Positions 45,740 to 54,021 of a stretch of DNA of 64,000 bases are shown in pieces. Source of the DNA: Aurantiacibacter luteus (GTDB lineage Bacteria; Pseudomonadota; Alphaproteobacteria; Sphingomonadales; Sphingomonadaceae); the NCBI RefSeq assembly GCF_001010945.1, contig NZ_LBHB01000001.1, positions 558,001 through 622,000 of the forward strand. Direction: 5' to 3'. Under the pieces are notes generated by a model. That model saw only the letters and a program-made list of their open reading frames with translations. It was not told where the DNA came from and searched no databases. The position numbers were made by a program, and so were the translations under genes. Numbering within the stretch: position 1 is the stretch's first letter; the number at the start of each line of letters is the position of its first letter.

Positions 45740-47125
45740 GTGCTCGCATCGCAGCAGGTGCTCACCGCCGCCGAGATGCGGGCTGCGGAAGCCGCGCTCA
45801 TCGAAGGCGGCGAGAGCGCCGAGAGCCTGATGGAGCGCGCCGGCCAGGGCGCGGCGGACTGGGTGTGGCGGCTGTCAGGGGGACGCTCCGTCACCGTCCT
45901 GTGCGGACCGGGCAACAACGGCGGCGACGGCTATGTGATCGCCCGCGAACTCGAAGCGCGCGGGTCTGCGGTCTCAGTCGTCGCGCCGCTCGACCCCGCG
46001 ACCGATGCGGCGCGCAAGGCCCGCGCCGCGTGGGGCGGCCGACCGGTCGCCACCGCTAAAGGCGATGTCTTGGTCGATTGCCTGCTGGGCACCGGCCTTT
46101 CTCGCCCCCTTTCGGACGAGCACGCGCGACTAATGGAGGAGCTCGCCGCCGCGCACGAACAGCGCATCGCCGTCGATCTGCCCAGCGGCGTGGACAGCGA
46201 CACCGGCGCGCTGCTGAATGACGGCCTGCCGCAGTACGATGTGACCGTGGCGCTCGGCGCGTGGAAGCGGGCGCACTGGCTGATGCCGGCGAGCGAGCGC
46301 ATGGGCGAGCGGCGGCTGGTGGAGATCGGGGTCGGCGATGCGGGCAGCGGCGTCGCCTTGGCCACGCCGCCCAGCCTATCGCCGCCGGCTATGGACGCGC
46401 ACAAGTATTCGCGCGGGCTGCTGCTGGTCGTGGGCGGGAAGATGGTCGGCGCCGCGCTCCTCGCCGCCCGCGCCGCGCAGCACGCCGGGGCAGGCTACGT
46501 CAAGCTGCTGAGCGAGCACTCGCATCCCGCGCTGCCCGCCGACCTCGTGCATGACGACGGCGATCCCGCAGAGGCGCTGGCGGACGAGCGTGTGCGCGCG
46601 GTGCTCATCGGTCCGGGGCTGGGGCGCGGCGATGCGGCGCGCCGGGCGCTCGAAGCGGTCTTGCAGCGCGGCGTACCATGCGTGCTCGATGCCGATGCGC
46701 TGGTGTTGCTGACCCCCGCGATGCTGCCGTCCGACTGCTCGCATATCCTCGTCACCCCGCATGCGGGCGAACTGGCGAAGCTGTGCGAGGCTTTTGCCAT
46801 CACGGATGGCCCTAAGCTGGAGCTGGCTCGCGAATTGGCGCAGGTGACGGGCATGACCGTGCTTGCGAAGGGACCGGACAATGTGCTCGCGAGCCCTGAG
46901 CATGCGCTGTTGTTTCCGCCCGCTCCGCGCTGGCTGAGCACGGCGGGCACGGGCGACGTGCTCGCCGGGCTTGCCGCCAGCCGCATGGCGACGGGCGATA
47001 CGCCGATGGCGGCGGGGGGGGCGGCGGTCGTCTTGCATTCCGAGGCTGCGCGGCAGCTTGGCCCGGTTTTCAGCGCGGGCGAGCTTGTCGGTGCCGTGCG
47101 GGCGGCCTACGCGCGCTTCCTGTGA
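45740..47125 (+). CDS. nnr: Bifunctional NAD(P)HX epimerase / ADP-dependent dehydratase
   Basis: Repairs NADH and NADPH hydrates. The N-terminal YjeF epimerase domain has CGPGNNGGDGYVIARELEARG; the C-terminal ribokinase-like dehydratase domain begins near HKYSRGLLLVVGG and includes TPHAGELAKL and the catalytic STAGTGDVLAGLAASRM. Total 461 residues. The GTG at 45740 starts one base after the lipoprotein stop; an earlier in-frame ATG at 45650 would lie within the lipoprotein gene. The stop overlaps the next gene (GTGA). Confidence 0.93.
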   Translation: MLASQQVLTAAEMRAAEAALIEGGESAESLMERAGQGAADWVWRLSGGRSVTVLCGPGNNGGDGYVIARELEARGSAVSVVAPLDPATDAARKARAAWGGRPVATAKGDVLVDCLLGTGLSRPLSDEHARLMEELAAAHEQRIAVDLPSGVDSDTGALLNDGLPQYDVTVALGAWKRAHWLMPASERMGERRLVEIGVGDAGSGVALATPPSLSPPAMDAHKYSRGLLLVVGGKMVGAALLAARAAQHAGAGYVKLLSEHSHPALPADLVHDDGDPAEALADERVRAVLIGPGLGRGDAARRALEAVLQRGVPCVLDADALVLLTPAMLPSDCSHILVTPHAGELAKLCEAFAITDGPKLELARELAQVTGMTVLAKGPDNVLASPEHALLFPPAPRWLSTAGTGDVLAGLAASRMATGDTPMAAGGAAVVLHSEAARQLGPVFSAGELVGAVRAAYARFL

Positions 47126-48318
47126 GCAATCCCGAAGAAATCCTGCGCGTCGCCGCCAAGGGCGACGGCGTCACCGCGTCGGGCCGTCACAAGGCCTTCG
47201 CCGCCCCCGGCGACGTGTTGCTGGCCGACGGCACACTGGAGCGCGGCCCCCATCACGTAGACCCGCCATGCCGCTATTTCGGCAAGTGCGGCGGCTGCCA
47301 GTTGCAGCACCTCGACGAGGAGACACTCGCCCGTTTCGTGCACGATCGCGTGGTGTTCGCAGCGGAAGGGCAGGGACTGGACCCGGCCCATGTCCTTCCG
47401 CCGGAGATGTCGCCCCCGCGCAGCCGCCGCCGCGCGAGCCTCAGGGCCATCAACGGCGGCGGGCGGCCGCTGATCGGCTTTACCGAGGCCGGATCGCACA
47501 AGGTCGTCGACTTGCGCGAATGCCATGTCCTGCTGCCCGACCTCTTCGCCATCGTCGATTCATTGCGTCGCTATTTTAGCAGGTTGCGAGGAAAATATAC
47601 CATCGGCATCGAACTGACGCTGGCCGACCAGGGTGTCGATGTCGGCCTGTCGGGATTCATGCCCGAAGGCCTCGAACAGACCGAAGAATTGCTCGACTTC
47701 TGCCGCGAGAACGGCCTCGCACGCCTGACGCTCGACCACGGCTACGGCGCGGAAGGGTTCTGGGAGCCGGAGCCGGTGACCGTCACGCTCGGCGGCATTT
47801 TCGTCGCGCTGCCGCCCGGTGCTTTCCTGCAAGCGACCGCGCACGGCGAGGCGGCGCTCGTGGACGCGGCGCGCGAGTGGCTCGGAGAAGCCTCGCAGGT
47901 GGCGGACCTGTTCGCGGGGCTGGGGACCTTCGCGCTGTCGCTGGCGGACGGGCGCAAGGTCACCGCAGTGGAGGCCGACCGTGCCGCCATGCTGGCCTGT
48001 CGCACCGCCGCCGGGGCCGCGCGGCTGCCGGTCGAGGTCCAGCACCGCGACCTGTTCCGCAACCCGCTGCGCCCCGAAGAACTCGTCGGCTTCGACGGCG
48101 TGGTTCTCGATCCGCCGCGCGCCGGGGCCCGCGCGCAGGTGGAGCAGCTCGCCGCGAGCGACGTTTCGCGGGTCGTCTACATCAGCTGCAACCCGTCGAG
48201 CTGGTCGCGCGATGCGGCGCTGCTGACGGCGGCGGACTATCGGCTCGAGGAATTGCGCCCGGTCGGGCAATTCCGCTGGTCCACCCACGTCGAACTGGCC
48301 AGCCTGTTCGTCCGCTAA
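47122..48318 (+). CDS. 23S rRNA (uracil-5-)-methyltransferase of the RlmD/RumA family
   Basis: SAM-dependent m5U methyltransferase of 398 residues. Four cysteines for a 4Fe-4S cluster are visible: CRYFGKCGGCQLQH and, further on, RECHVL. The catalytic domain has DLFAGLGTFALSLA (SAM), VLDPPRAGA (motif IV), and the nucleophile in YISCNPSSWSRDA. A TRAM-like N-terminus is short or absent. The closest known roles are RlmC and RlmD; which uridine is modified cannot be read here. The TAA stop overlaps the convergent hydrolase gene by 4 bases. Confidence 0.9.
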   Translation: MSNPEEILRVAAKGDGVTASGRHKAFAAPGDVLLADGTLERGPHHVDPPCRYFGKCGGCQLQHLDEETLARFVHDRVVFAAEGQGLDPAHVLPPEMSPPRSRRRASLRAINGGGRPLIGFTEAGSHKVVDLRECHVLLPDLFAIVDSLRRYFSRLRGKYTIGIELTLADQGVDVGLSGFMPEGLEQTEELLDFCRENGLARLTLDHGYGAEGFWEPEPVTVTLGGIFVALPPGAFLQATAHGEAALVDAAREWLGEASQVADLFAGLGTFALSLADGRKVTAVEADRAAMLACRTAAGAARLPVEVQHRDLFRNPLRPEELVGFDGVVLDPPRAGARAQVEQLAASDVSRVVYISCNPSSWSRDAALLTAADYRLEELRPVGQFRWSTHVELASLFVR

Positions 48319-49109
48319 CGGGCGAGCACCTCCAGCACCTGCGCCTCGAGCCATTCGCGCGCGTGCGGCTCGACGAAGGCGTGGCTTGCGCCGGGGCACC
48401 GGCGTACGTCGAATTGGCGGACATCGACCGAGGCGGCAAAGGCCTGCGCGGTGCGGTCGTTCTCCGCCAGCAGGATCGTCGAGTGCTTGCCGCTTGCGTC
48501 GAGACACTGCGCCAGTTCTCGCGCCAGTCCGGACGGCGATGGAGCTGAGGCGGCGGCCCCCTTCAGCCCCTTCGCGAGCTTTCGGAGGTCCACTCCGCCG
48601 CGCAGCAGCCGGGCAAGCTCCGCGGGCTGGCGCAGCTTGGCGAGATAGCGTGCGCGAATGGCCCCGGCAGGCGGAAGGGCGGCCTCATGCTCCTCTTCCA
48701 CATCATGCTCGTCCAGCGTCCACGGATTGCTCGCGATCAGTGCGTCGCACATCGGGCCGCCCGACACGATCAGCGCGCTGGCGGCGTCGCAGTTGCCGAG
48801 GGCAACGAGCCGGCGCATCCCCGGGCATTCGGCGCGAAAGGCCAACGCGGCGGCGCGAATGTCTGCGCCGCTGTGGCGAAAACCGCGGTTCTCGCCCTCG
48901 CTGTCCCCCACGCCGCGGCGATCGAAGCGGAAGACGGGATAGCCCGCGTCGGCCACACGAGCGGCCAGAGCGGCCTGCCCGGCAAAGGCACCGCTGCGGA
49001 TTTCGTTGCCGCCGCTGACAATCAGCAGGCCGGATGGTCCATCGGCCTCGTCGATCGTGCCGAACAGCATGTCGCCCTCGCAGGCGAGGGTGAGGTGCCG
49101 CCGCGTCAT
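48315..49109 (-). CDS. Exosortase A system-associated hydrolase 1
   Basis: An alpha/beta-hydrolase of 264 residues of the group found next to XrtA clusters (TIGR03100 as I recall). The nucleophile elbow reads LVALGNCDAASA, with Cys107 where most family members have Ser; FDRRGVGDSEGENRG precedes it and the His at the end lies in CPGASHAFVEPHA. The product is cytoplasmic, without a signal. Its biochemical role is unknown; thioesterase-like release from the neighbouring ACP is one possibility. ATG 49109 overlaps the stop of hydrolase 2 (ATGA), so it is last in the leftward arm. Confidence 0.88.
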   Translation of the reverse strand: MTRRHLTLACEGDMLFGTIDEADGPSGLLIVSGGNEIRSGAFAGQAALAARVADAGYPVFRFDRRGVGDSEGENRGFRHSGADIRAAALAFRAECPGMRRLVALGNCDAASALIVSGGPMCDALIASNPWTLDEHDVEEEHEAALPPAGAIRARYLAKLRQPAELARLLRGGVDLRKLAKGLKGAAASAPSPSGLARELAQCLDASGKHSTILLAENDRTAQAFAASVDVRQFDVRRCPGASHAFVEPHAREWLEAQVLEVLAR

Positions 49110-49765
49110 GCCAGCCGTTCCGCCACAATCCTTGCGAGGGCGAGCGACTGCGCCGGGTCGTGCGCGGGTTCGGCGCGCAACCACAAGCCCGCGCCGCCTA
49201 GGTCGGCCTGCGCGATGGCGGGGGCCTCCGCAGGCTCGGCACTTTCCAGCTCGCGCAGCAGCCCCGCGCCAAGGCGATAGCCGGCGAGTTCGATGCCCTC
49301 GCTGCGCCCCATTGCCAGCAAGGCCTCGCGCTCGCTTTCGCGCCCCGCCTCGCGGTCGGCGATGACGCGCGCGCGGATCATGCCGCGCAGGATCGCAGGC
49401 CCCGATACCGGCGCACAGGCCAGCGCGGGCAGCTCGCCGGGCAGCACCAGCGCCCCGCCGCGAACCGCGAGCAGGTGCGTCGCGCCGAGCTGGCTGGCGG
49501 CACTCGCCACGGCCTGACGCCACCCGGCGAGGGTCTGGGCTTCGAGCGGCGCGAGGCTCTCGTTCGTGCCGGGGAGGTCGGGCAGCACGCTGTCAGTTGC
49601 GTGGGTCGCCAGCGCGCGCATGGTCTCGGCAAGGAAATGCCGCAGCTTGTTGTGCTCGTCGAACAGCGGCGGGACGATCAATACGCGGCGCGCGTTGCCA
49701 GTTTCGCAAGTGACGGCGTATTCGGTCAAACCGGAGGGCCCCTGCCAGGTGGCGGCCCTCAACAC
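49106..49765 (-). CDS. Exosortase A system-associated hydrolase 2
   Basis: A 219-residue alpha/beta-hydrolase-like protein found with XrtA clusters (TIGR03101 group). Its N-terminal GNARRVLIVPPLFDEHNKLRHF is characteristic. At the expected nucleophile elbow it reads LLAVRGGALVLP, with no Ser or Cys, so it may be inactive or use a different chemistry. Start GTG 49765, a few bases after the ACP stop. It is cotranscribed with the ACP and hydrolase 1. Confidence 0.85.
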   Translation of the reverse strand: MLRAATWQGPSGLTEYAVTCETGNARRVLIVPPLFDEHNKLRHFLAETMRALATHATDSVLPDLPGTNESLAPLEAQTLAGWRQAVASAASQLGATHLLAVRGGALVLPGELPALACAPVSGPAILRGMIRARVIADREAGRESEREALLAMGRSEGIELAGYRLGAGLLRELESAEPAEAPAIAQADLGGAGLWLRAEPAHDPAQSLALARIVAERLA

Positions 49766-49771
49766 GGGAGG

Positions 49772-50068
49772 TCAGCCTTCCGCGCGCTTCGCGCAGACGA
49801 AGGCGAGGAGGCCGCCATAGGTCTCGAGCATTTCGCCATCGACCTCGTCGTCCTCCACGATGATGTCCAGACGGTCCTCGATCTCGGTGAGCAGGCCCGC
49901 GACAGCCATCGAATCGAGTTCGGGCAGGTGGCCGAAGAGACCGCTGTCGGCGTCCATCGCAGCGACCTGCTCGGGCGAAAGACCGAGCACGTCCTGCAGC
50001 ACCTGCCGCAGCACCAGGTCGGCGTCTCCGCCGGCATCCGCGACGGGAATGGGAAGATTGCTGGCCAT
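49772..50068 (-). CDS. Acyl carrier protein of the XrtA cluster
   Basis: A 98-residue, acidic carrier protein. Ser53 in the ELDSMAV segment is the phosphopantetheine attachment site, and helix II continues as AGLLTEIEDRLDI. It is not the housekeeping fatty-acid ACP, whose sequence is usually DSLDTVE and about 78 residues. ATG 50068 follows GAAGGGAGATG-type ribosome site. Located between the acyltransferase and hydrolase 2. With the neighbouring AMP-dependent ligase it suggests activated substrates held as thioesters. Confidence 0.9.
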   Translation of the reverse strand: MASNLPIPVADAGGDADLVLRQVLQDVLGLSPEQVAAMDADSGLFGHLPELDSMAVAGLLTEIEDRLDIIVEDDEVDGEMLETYGGLLAFVCAKRAEG

Positions 50069-50093
50069 CTCCCTTCGCGCCCTAGCCAGCCCG

Positions 50094-51071
50094 TCATCGC
50101 CTGACAAGATCGCGTATGGCGGCCTTGCCGAGCGCGGCCCAGTTGCGAGGGTCGGCGGGGCGCAGGGCAATGAGGCTGTGAAGCGGGCGTGCGGCATCCA
50201 TCCAGTCGCGCTTGTAGGCATCGTCGCCGGTGCCGAAGTCGACTTCGCCGACGCGGTCGACATCGATCACGTGCTCCATCAGCGCGGCGGTCAGCGTGGT
50301 GCCGGGAGAGAGGTGATCGGCATCGGGCCGATGGGCGAGCTTGTGGATGTAAGCGGTCCCGTCCTCCACCGACCAGAACTGCGCGGCCACGGCGCGGCCA
50401 TCGTGGCGGGCGAGGGCGAAGCGGTAATGCCCCGCGGCGCTCTCGGCCTCGGCGAAGCGGCGCAGCAGGGCGGGATCGCCCTCGGCGGGCTTCCAGCTTT
50501 CGGCGTAGATCGCTTCGTAGTCGGACCAGTCGTCGGCGCAAAACCGGGTCGCGAGGGCGACCTCGACCTTTTTCGCCTTGCGCTTCAGCGTGGTCCGCAA
50601 CCTGCCCGGGCGCGCGGCGAGGTAAGCGGCAAAGGCGCCGGTTTCGGCAGGCGGAACGAGGACGTGATGATTGGTATCGACGGCTTCGGCCTCGACGCGC
50701 CAGCCCGCCGCGCGGAAGGCCTCGACCAGCAGGTCGGCATCGGCGGTATGCAATTTTGCCAGCGCGACACGGCGCGCCTGCCCGGCCAGGTCGCGGGCGA
50801 GGGCACTCAGCAACCGTGCGCGGTCGGGTTCCCCGAAGGTGAGGACGGGCCAGGAAAAGGCATACCAGTTCGTCAGCGATTGCAGGCCCTTGTCGCCGTG
50901 CTCCAGCAGCAAGCATACGGCTCCCAAGGCGTCTTCGGCCACCGCCAGCATGGGCCTGTGGCCCGCCTGCTCGAGCAGCGCGAACCAGCCCGCCTTGGTA
51001 AAGGGGCCCTTGCCCGACCATGCGCGGTCTTGCAGATCGTTAACCGTGTCGTGATAGCTGATCGCCGTCAC
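50094..51071 (-). CDS. GNAT-family acyltransferase of the XrtA cluster (FemAB/BioF2-like)
   Basis: A 325-residue protein of the GNAT-fold group with a BioF2/FemAB-like C-terminal domain: RTTLKRKAKKVEV, YHFALARHDG-like HYRFALARHDGRAVAAQFW and the end TGDDAYKRDWMD. It should transfer an acyl or aminoacyl group from CoA or the ACP to an amine, a step consistent with the neighbours. GTG 51071 is preferred; ATG 51098 would overlap the start codon of the divergent ligase gene. First gene of the leftward arm. The substrate is unknown. Confidence 0.82.
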   Translation of the reverse strand: MTAISYHDTVNDLQDRAWSGKGPFTKAGWFALLEQAGHRPMLAVAEDALGAVCLLLEHGDKGLQSLTNWYAFSWPVLTFGEPDRARLLSALARDLAGQARRVALAKLHTADADLLVEAFRAAGWRVEAEAVDTNHHVLVPPAETGAFAAYLAARPGRLRTTLKRKAKKVEVALATRFCADDWSDYEAIYAESWKPAEGDPALLRRFAEAESAAGHYRFALARHDGRAVAAQFWSVEDGTAYIHKLAHRPDADHLSPGTTLTAALMEHVIDVDRVGEVDFGTGDDAYKRDWMDAARPLHSLIALRPADPRNWAALGKAAIRDLVRR

Positions 51072-51096
51072 CCGCCCGCGTGCTCCGAAAGGCCCC

Positions 51097-52599
51097 ATGT
51101 CCACCGCGCCCGATCCCGTGCCCCGTCCGCTCGACCACCTCGCGATGCGCGGGGCGGATACGGATGCGGCGCTGGTCCTGCGCGGCGAAACGCTTAGCTG
51201 GAAGGACTTAAGAAGCCGTGTCGCGCGCATGGCGGCGTGGTTGCAGGGCCAGATGCCGCAGCCCGGCGCGCGGGTGGCGACTTGGGCGGCGAAGGGCGAG
51301 CTCACATGCCTCATGCCGCTCGCCGCGGCGCGCGCGGGGCTGGTCCACGTGCCCATCAATCCGCTGCTCAAGCGCGCGCAGGTCAAGCACATCCTTTCGG
51401 ATTGTTCGGCAACCTTGCTGATTGCCACCGAGGCGCGCCTCGCCTCGCTGGAGGCCGGCGACGTGCCGAAGGGGTGCGAGGCGCTCGCGGAGAAGGTCTC
51501 GGCCAGCGAATGGCACGAAGGCGAGGGCACGCTCGATCCCTCCGATGCCGATCCCGACGCGCTCGCCGCCATTCTCTACACCAGCGGCTCCACCGGCAAT
51601 CCCAAGGGGGTGATGCTGAGCCACGCCAACCTGTGGCTGGGCGCGGTCAGCGTGGCGCATTACCTCGGGCTGGCGGCGGACGATGTGACGCTGGCGGTGC
51701 TGCCGCTCAGCTTCGACTATGGGCAGAACCAGCTCTTCTCCACCTGGTATGCAGGCGGCAGCGTGGTGCCGCTCGACTACCTGACGCCGCGCGACGTTAT
51801 CAAGGCCTGCGCCCGGCACGGCGTGACCACGCTTGCTGCAGTGCCACCGCTGTGGGTGCAACTGGTGGAGCAGGACTGGCCCGCCGAGGCCGTTGCTCCG
51901 TTGCGCCGTTTGACCAACAGCGGCGGCGCGCTGGGAGAGGAGCTGGTGCGGAGTCTGCGCGCGCTATTCCCCGAGGCGCGGCTGTTTCCCATGTACGGGC
52001 TGACCGAGGCCTTTCGCTCGACCTACCTCGACCCGGCGCTGGTGGACGACCATCCGACCTCGATGGGCCGGGCAATACCCTTTGCCGAGATCCTCGTGGT
52101 GAACGAGGCTGGGGAGATCGCGGGCGAGGGCGAACTGGTGCATTGCGGGCCGCTGGTGGCGCAAGGCTACTGGCAGGACGCGGAACGCACGGCGCTGCGC
52201 TTCCGGCCCGCGCCGAAAGTGTCGCACTACGGCGGCACCGCGGTCTGGTCGGGCGACACCGTTCGCCGCGATGATGCCGGGCTGCTCTATTTTCTCGGCC
52301 GCGAGGATGCGATGATCAAGAGCGCGGGCAACCGTATCAGCCCGCAGGAAATCGAGGACGCCGCCGTCGCCACCGGCCATGCCGAGGAGGCGGTCGCCTT
52401 CGGCCTGCCAGATGCGCGGCTGGGCCAGGCGATCCACCTCGTCGTGCGCGGCAGCGGCGACGGGGCGGCGCTGCGCGAAGGGCTGAAACGCGATCTGCCG
52501 AACTTCATGCAGCCTGCCACGGTGCGCTGGTTAAACGCCATGCCGCTCAACGCCAACGGCAAGATCGACCGCGCGCTGCTGAGGAGGGAAGCGCAATGA
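51097..52599 (+). CDS. Exosortase A-associated acyl-CoA ligase (AMP-forming)
   Basis: An adenylate-forming ligase of 500 residues (TIGR03098-like). The AMP motif ILYTSGSTGNPKGVMLSH (near residue 157) and FPMYGLTEAFRSTYLDP are present; the C-terminal hinge YFLGREDAMIKSAGNRISPQEIE and the catalytic Lys in LNANGKIDRALL complete the fold. It activates a carboxylate for CoA or for the cluster ACP. ATG 51097 begins the rightward arm, 25 bases from the divergent acyltransferase start. The stop overlaps the decarboxylase by 4 bases (ATGA). Confidence 0.93.
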   Translation: MSTAPDPVPRPLDHLAMRGADTDAALVLRGETLSWKDLRSRVARMAAWLQGQMPQPGARVATWAAKGELTCLMPLAAARAGLVHVPINPLLKRAQVKHILSDCSATLLIATEARLASLEAGDVPKGCEALAEKVSASEWHEGEGTLDPSDADPDALAAILYTSGSTGNPKGVMLSHANLWLGAVSVAHYLGLAADDVTLAVLPLSFDYGQNQLFSTWYAGGSVVPLDYLTPRDVIKACARHGVTTLAAVPPLWVQLVEQDWPAEAVAPLRRLTNSGGALGEELVRSLRALFPEARLFPMYGLTEAFRSTYLDPALVDDHPTSMGRAIPFAEILVVNEAGEIAGEGELVHCGPLVAQGYWQDAERTALRFRPAPKVSHYGGTAVWSGDTVRRDDAGLLYFLGREDAMIKSAGNRISPQEIEDAAVATGHAEEAVAFGLPDARLGQAIHLVVRGSGDGAALREGLKRDLPNFMQPATVRWLNAMPLNANGKIDRALLRREAQ

Positions 52600-53822
52600 A
52601 GCCGCTCGGACCCGTTCCACCGCAGTTCGAAGCCATCGAAGGCGAACTCGCCGTCGGTGGCCGCAAGGCGAGCGCGCTGGTGAGGGAGGCGGGCGGCACG
52701 CCGCTGTTCGTCTATTCCCGCGCCGCCATCGCCGCGCGGATGGAGGCCCTGCGGGCAGCGATGCCTGAGCGGCTGGCCATTCATTACGCAATGAAGGCAA
52801 ACCCTTACGGTCCGCTCCTCGAATTCATGGCAGACCTCGTCGACGGGCTCGACATCGCTTCGGGCGGAGAACTGGACCTGGCGCGGGAGGCCGGATACCT
52901 GCCGCGCGAGATCAGTTTCGCCGGACCGGGAAAGCGCGACGGCGAGCTGACGGCGGCCATCCGTGCAGGCGTCACCCTGAACCTCGAAAGCGAGAACGAG
53001 GCGGAGCGCGCGCTCGACATCGGCCGCGCACTCGGCGTCGCCCCGCGGCTCGCGATCCGGGTCAACCCCAGCTTCGAGATGCGCGGATCGGGCATGAAGA
53101 TGGGCGGCGGGGCCAAGCCCTTCGGCGTGGACGAGGATCGCGTGCCCGCGCTCGCGCGGCAGATCGTCGATGCAGGCGCGATGTGGCGTGGCTTCCACAT
53201 CTACACCGGCAGCCAGGCGCTGGATGCCGAGGCGATCATAGAAACGCAGGGGCAGGTGCTCGATACCGCCGCCCGCCTGGCGCAGGAGGCAGCGGTCGAG
53301 GTGCCGCACCTCAACATGGGCGGCGGCTTCGGCATTCCCTATTTCGACAAGGATCGCCCTCTGAATATTTCTGCCATCGGCGCGGCGCTGGCGGAGCGGT
53401 TTGCCGAATTGCCGCCGGTCCTCGCGGAGACGCAGTTCGCCATAGAGCTCGGCCGCTATCTCGTCGGCGAGGCAGGGGTCTATCTAACGAGGATCGTCGA
53501 CAGGAAGGAAAGCCACGGCGCCACCTTCCTCGTCTGCGATGGTGGCCTGCACCACCAGCTTGCCGCCAGCGGCAACTTCGGCACCGTGGTGAGGCGCAAT
53601 TATCCCGTTGCGATCGCGAACAAATTTGCCGCGGAGGCCGAGGAAGAGGTGAACGTCGTCGGGTGCCTGTGCACGCCGCTCGACCGCCTGGCCGACCAGG
53701 CGATGCTGCCGCGGGCCGATGTCGGCGACCTCGTCGCGGTCTTCTGCGCGGGTGCCTACGGCGCCAGCGCCAGCCCCGCGAGTTTCCTCGGCCAGGGCCC
53801 GGCAAGGGAAATGCTGGTCTAG
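52596..53822 (+). CDS. Exosortase A-associated PLP-dependent decarboxylase
   Basis: A type III fold PLP enzyme of 408 residues, related to diaminopimelate and ornithine decarboxylases (TIGR03099-like). The PLP lysine is Lys67 in IHYAMKANPYG; other conserved parts are LNMGGGFGIPYF, a phosphate-binding loop, and CTPLDRLADQ with VFCAGAYGASASP near the end. It decarboxylates an amino acid, but the exact one is unknown. The amine product could be the acceptor used by the acyltransferase. Coupled to the ligase by a 4-base overlap. Confidence 0.92.
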   Translation: MKPLGPVPPQFEAIEGELAVGGRKASALVREAGGTPLFVYSRAAIAARMEALRAAMPERLAIHYAMKANPYGPLLEFMADLVDGLDIASGGELDLAREAGYLPREISFAGPGKRDGELTAAIRAGVTLNLESENEAERALDIGRALGVAPRLAIRVNPSFEMRGSGMKMGGGAKPFGVDEDRVPALARQIVDAGAMWRGFHIYTGSQALDAEAIIETQGQVLDTAARLAQEAAVEVPHLNMGGGFGIPYFDKDRPLNISAIGAALAERFAELPPVLAETQFAIELGRYLVGEAGVYLTRIVDRKESHGATFLVCDGGLHHQLAASGNFGTVVRRNYPVAIANKFAAEAEEEVNVVGCLCTPLDRLADQAMLPRADVGDLVAVFCAGAYGASASPASFLGQGPAREMLV

Positions 53823-54021
53823 CAAAAGACCCTGAACTTGCGTCTCTTTTCGGGACGGTGCTCAGAAAGCACGGATTTCCGCCGTTGCCGGGGCTCATGA
53901 CTAACCGAATGTTCACCCTTTTCCGCCAGAACGCCTGACGGATCCCCAAGGGGCGAGAAGCGTGCGCCTGCCATTCTGCAAGCGTCAGCCGATCGCCGGA
54001 CATTCGCGAAGGACGCATTCG
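53823..54021 (+). other. Gap before the exopolysaccharide genes
   Basis: 199 bases without a credible gene between the decarboxylase and the export lipoprotein. A weak 5-bp hairpin GTGCT-CAGAA-AGCAC lies at 53858-53872. A promoter for the following genes is expected here, but I cannot name boxes with confidence. Translation of the plus strand in several frames gives only short open stretches. Confidence 0.3.

Noticed and set aside
53858-53872. Hairpin GTGCT-CAGAA-AGCAC as terminator
   Set aside because: Only five base pairs and no T-run follows, so I do not call it a terminator.
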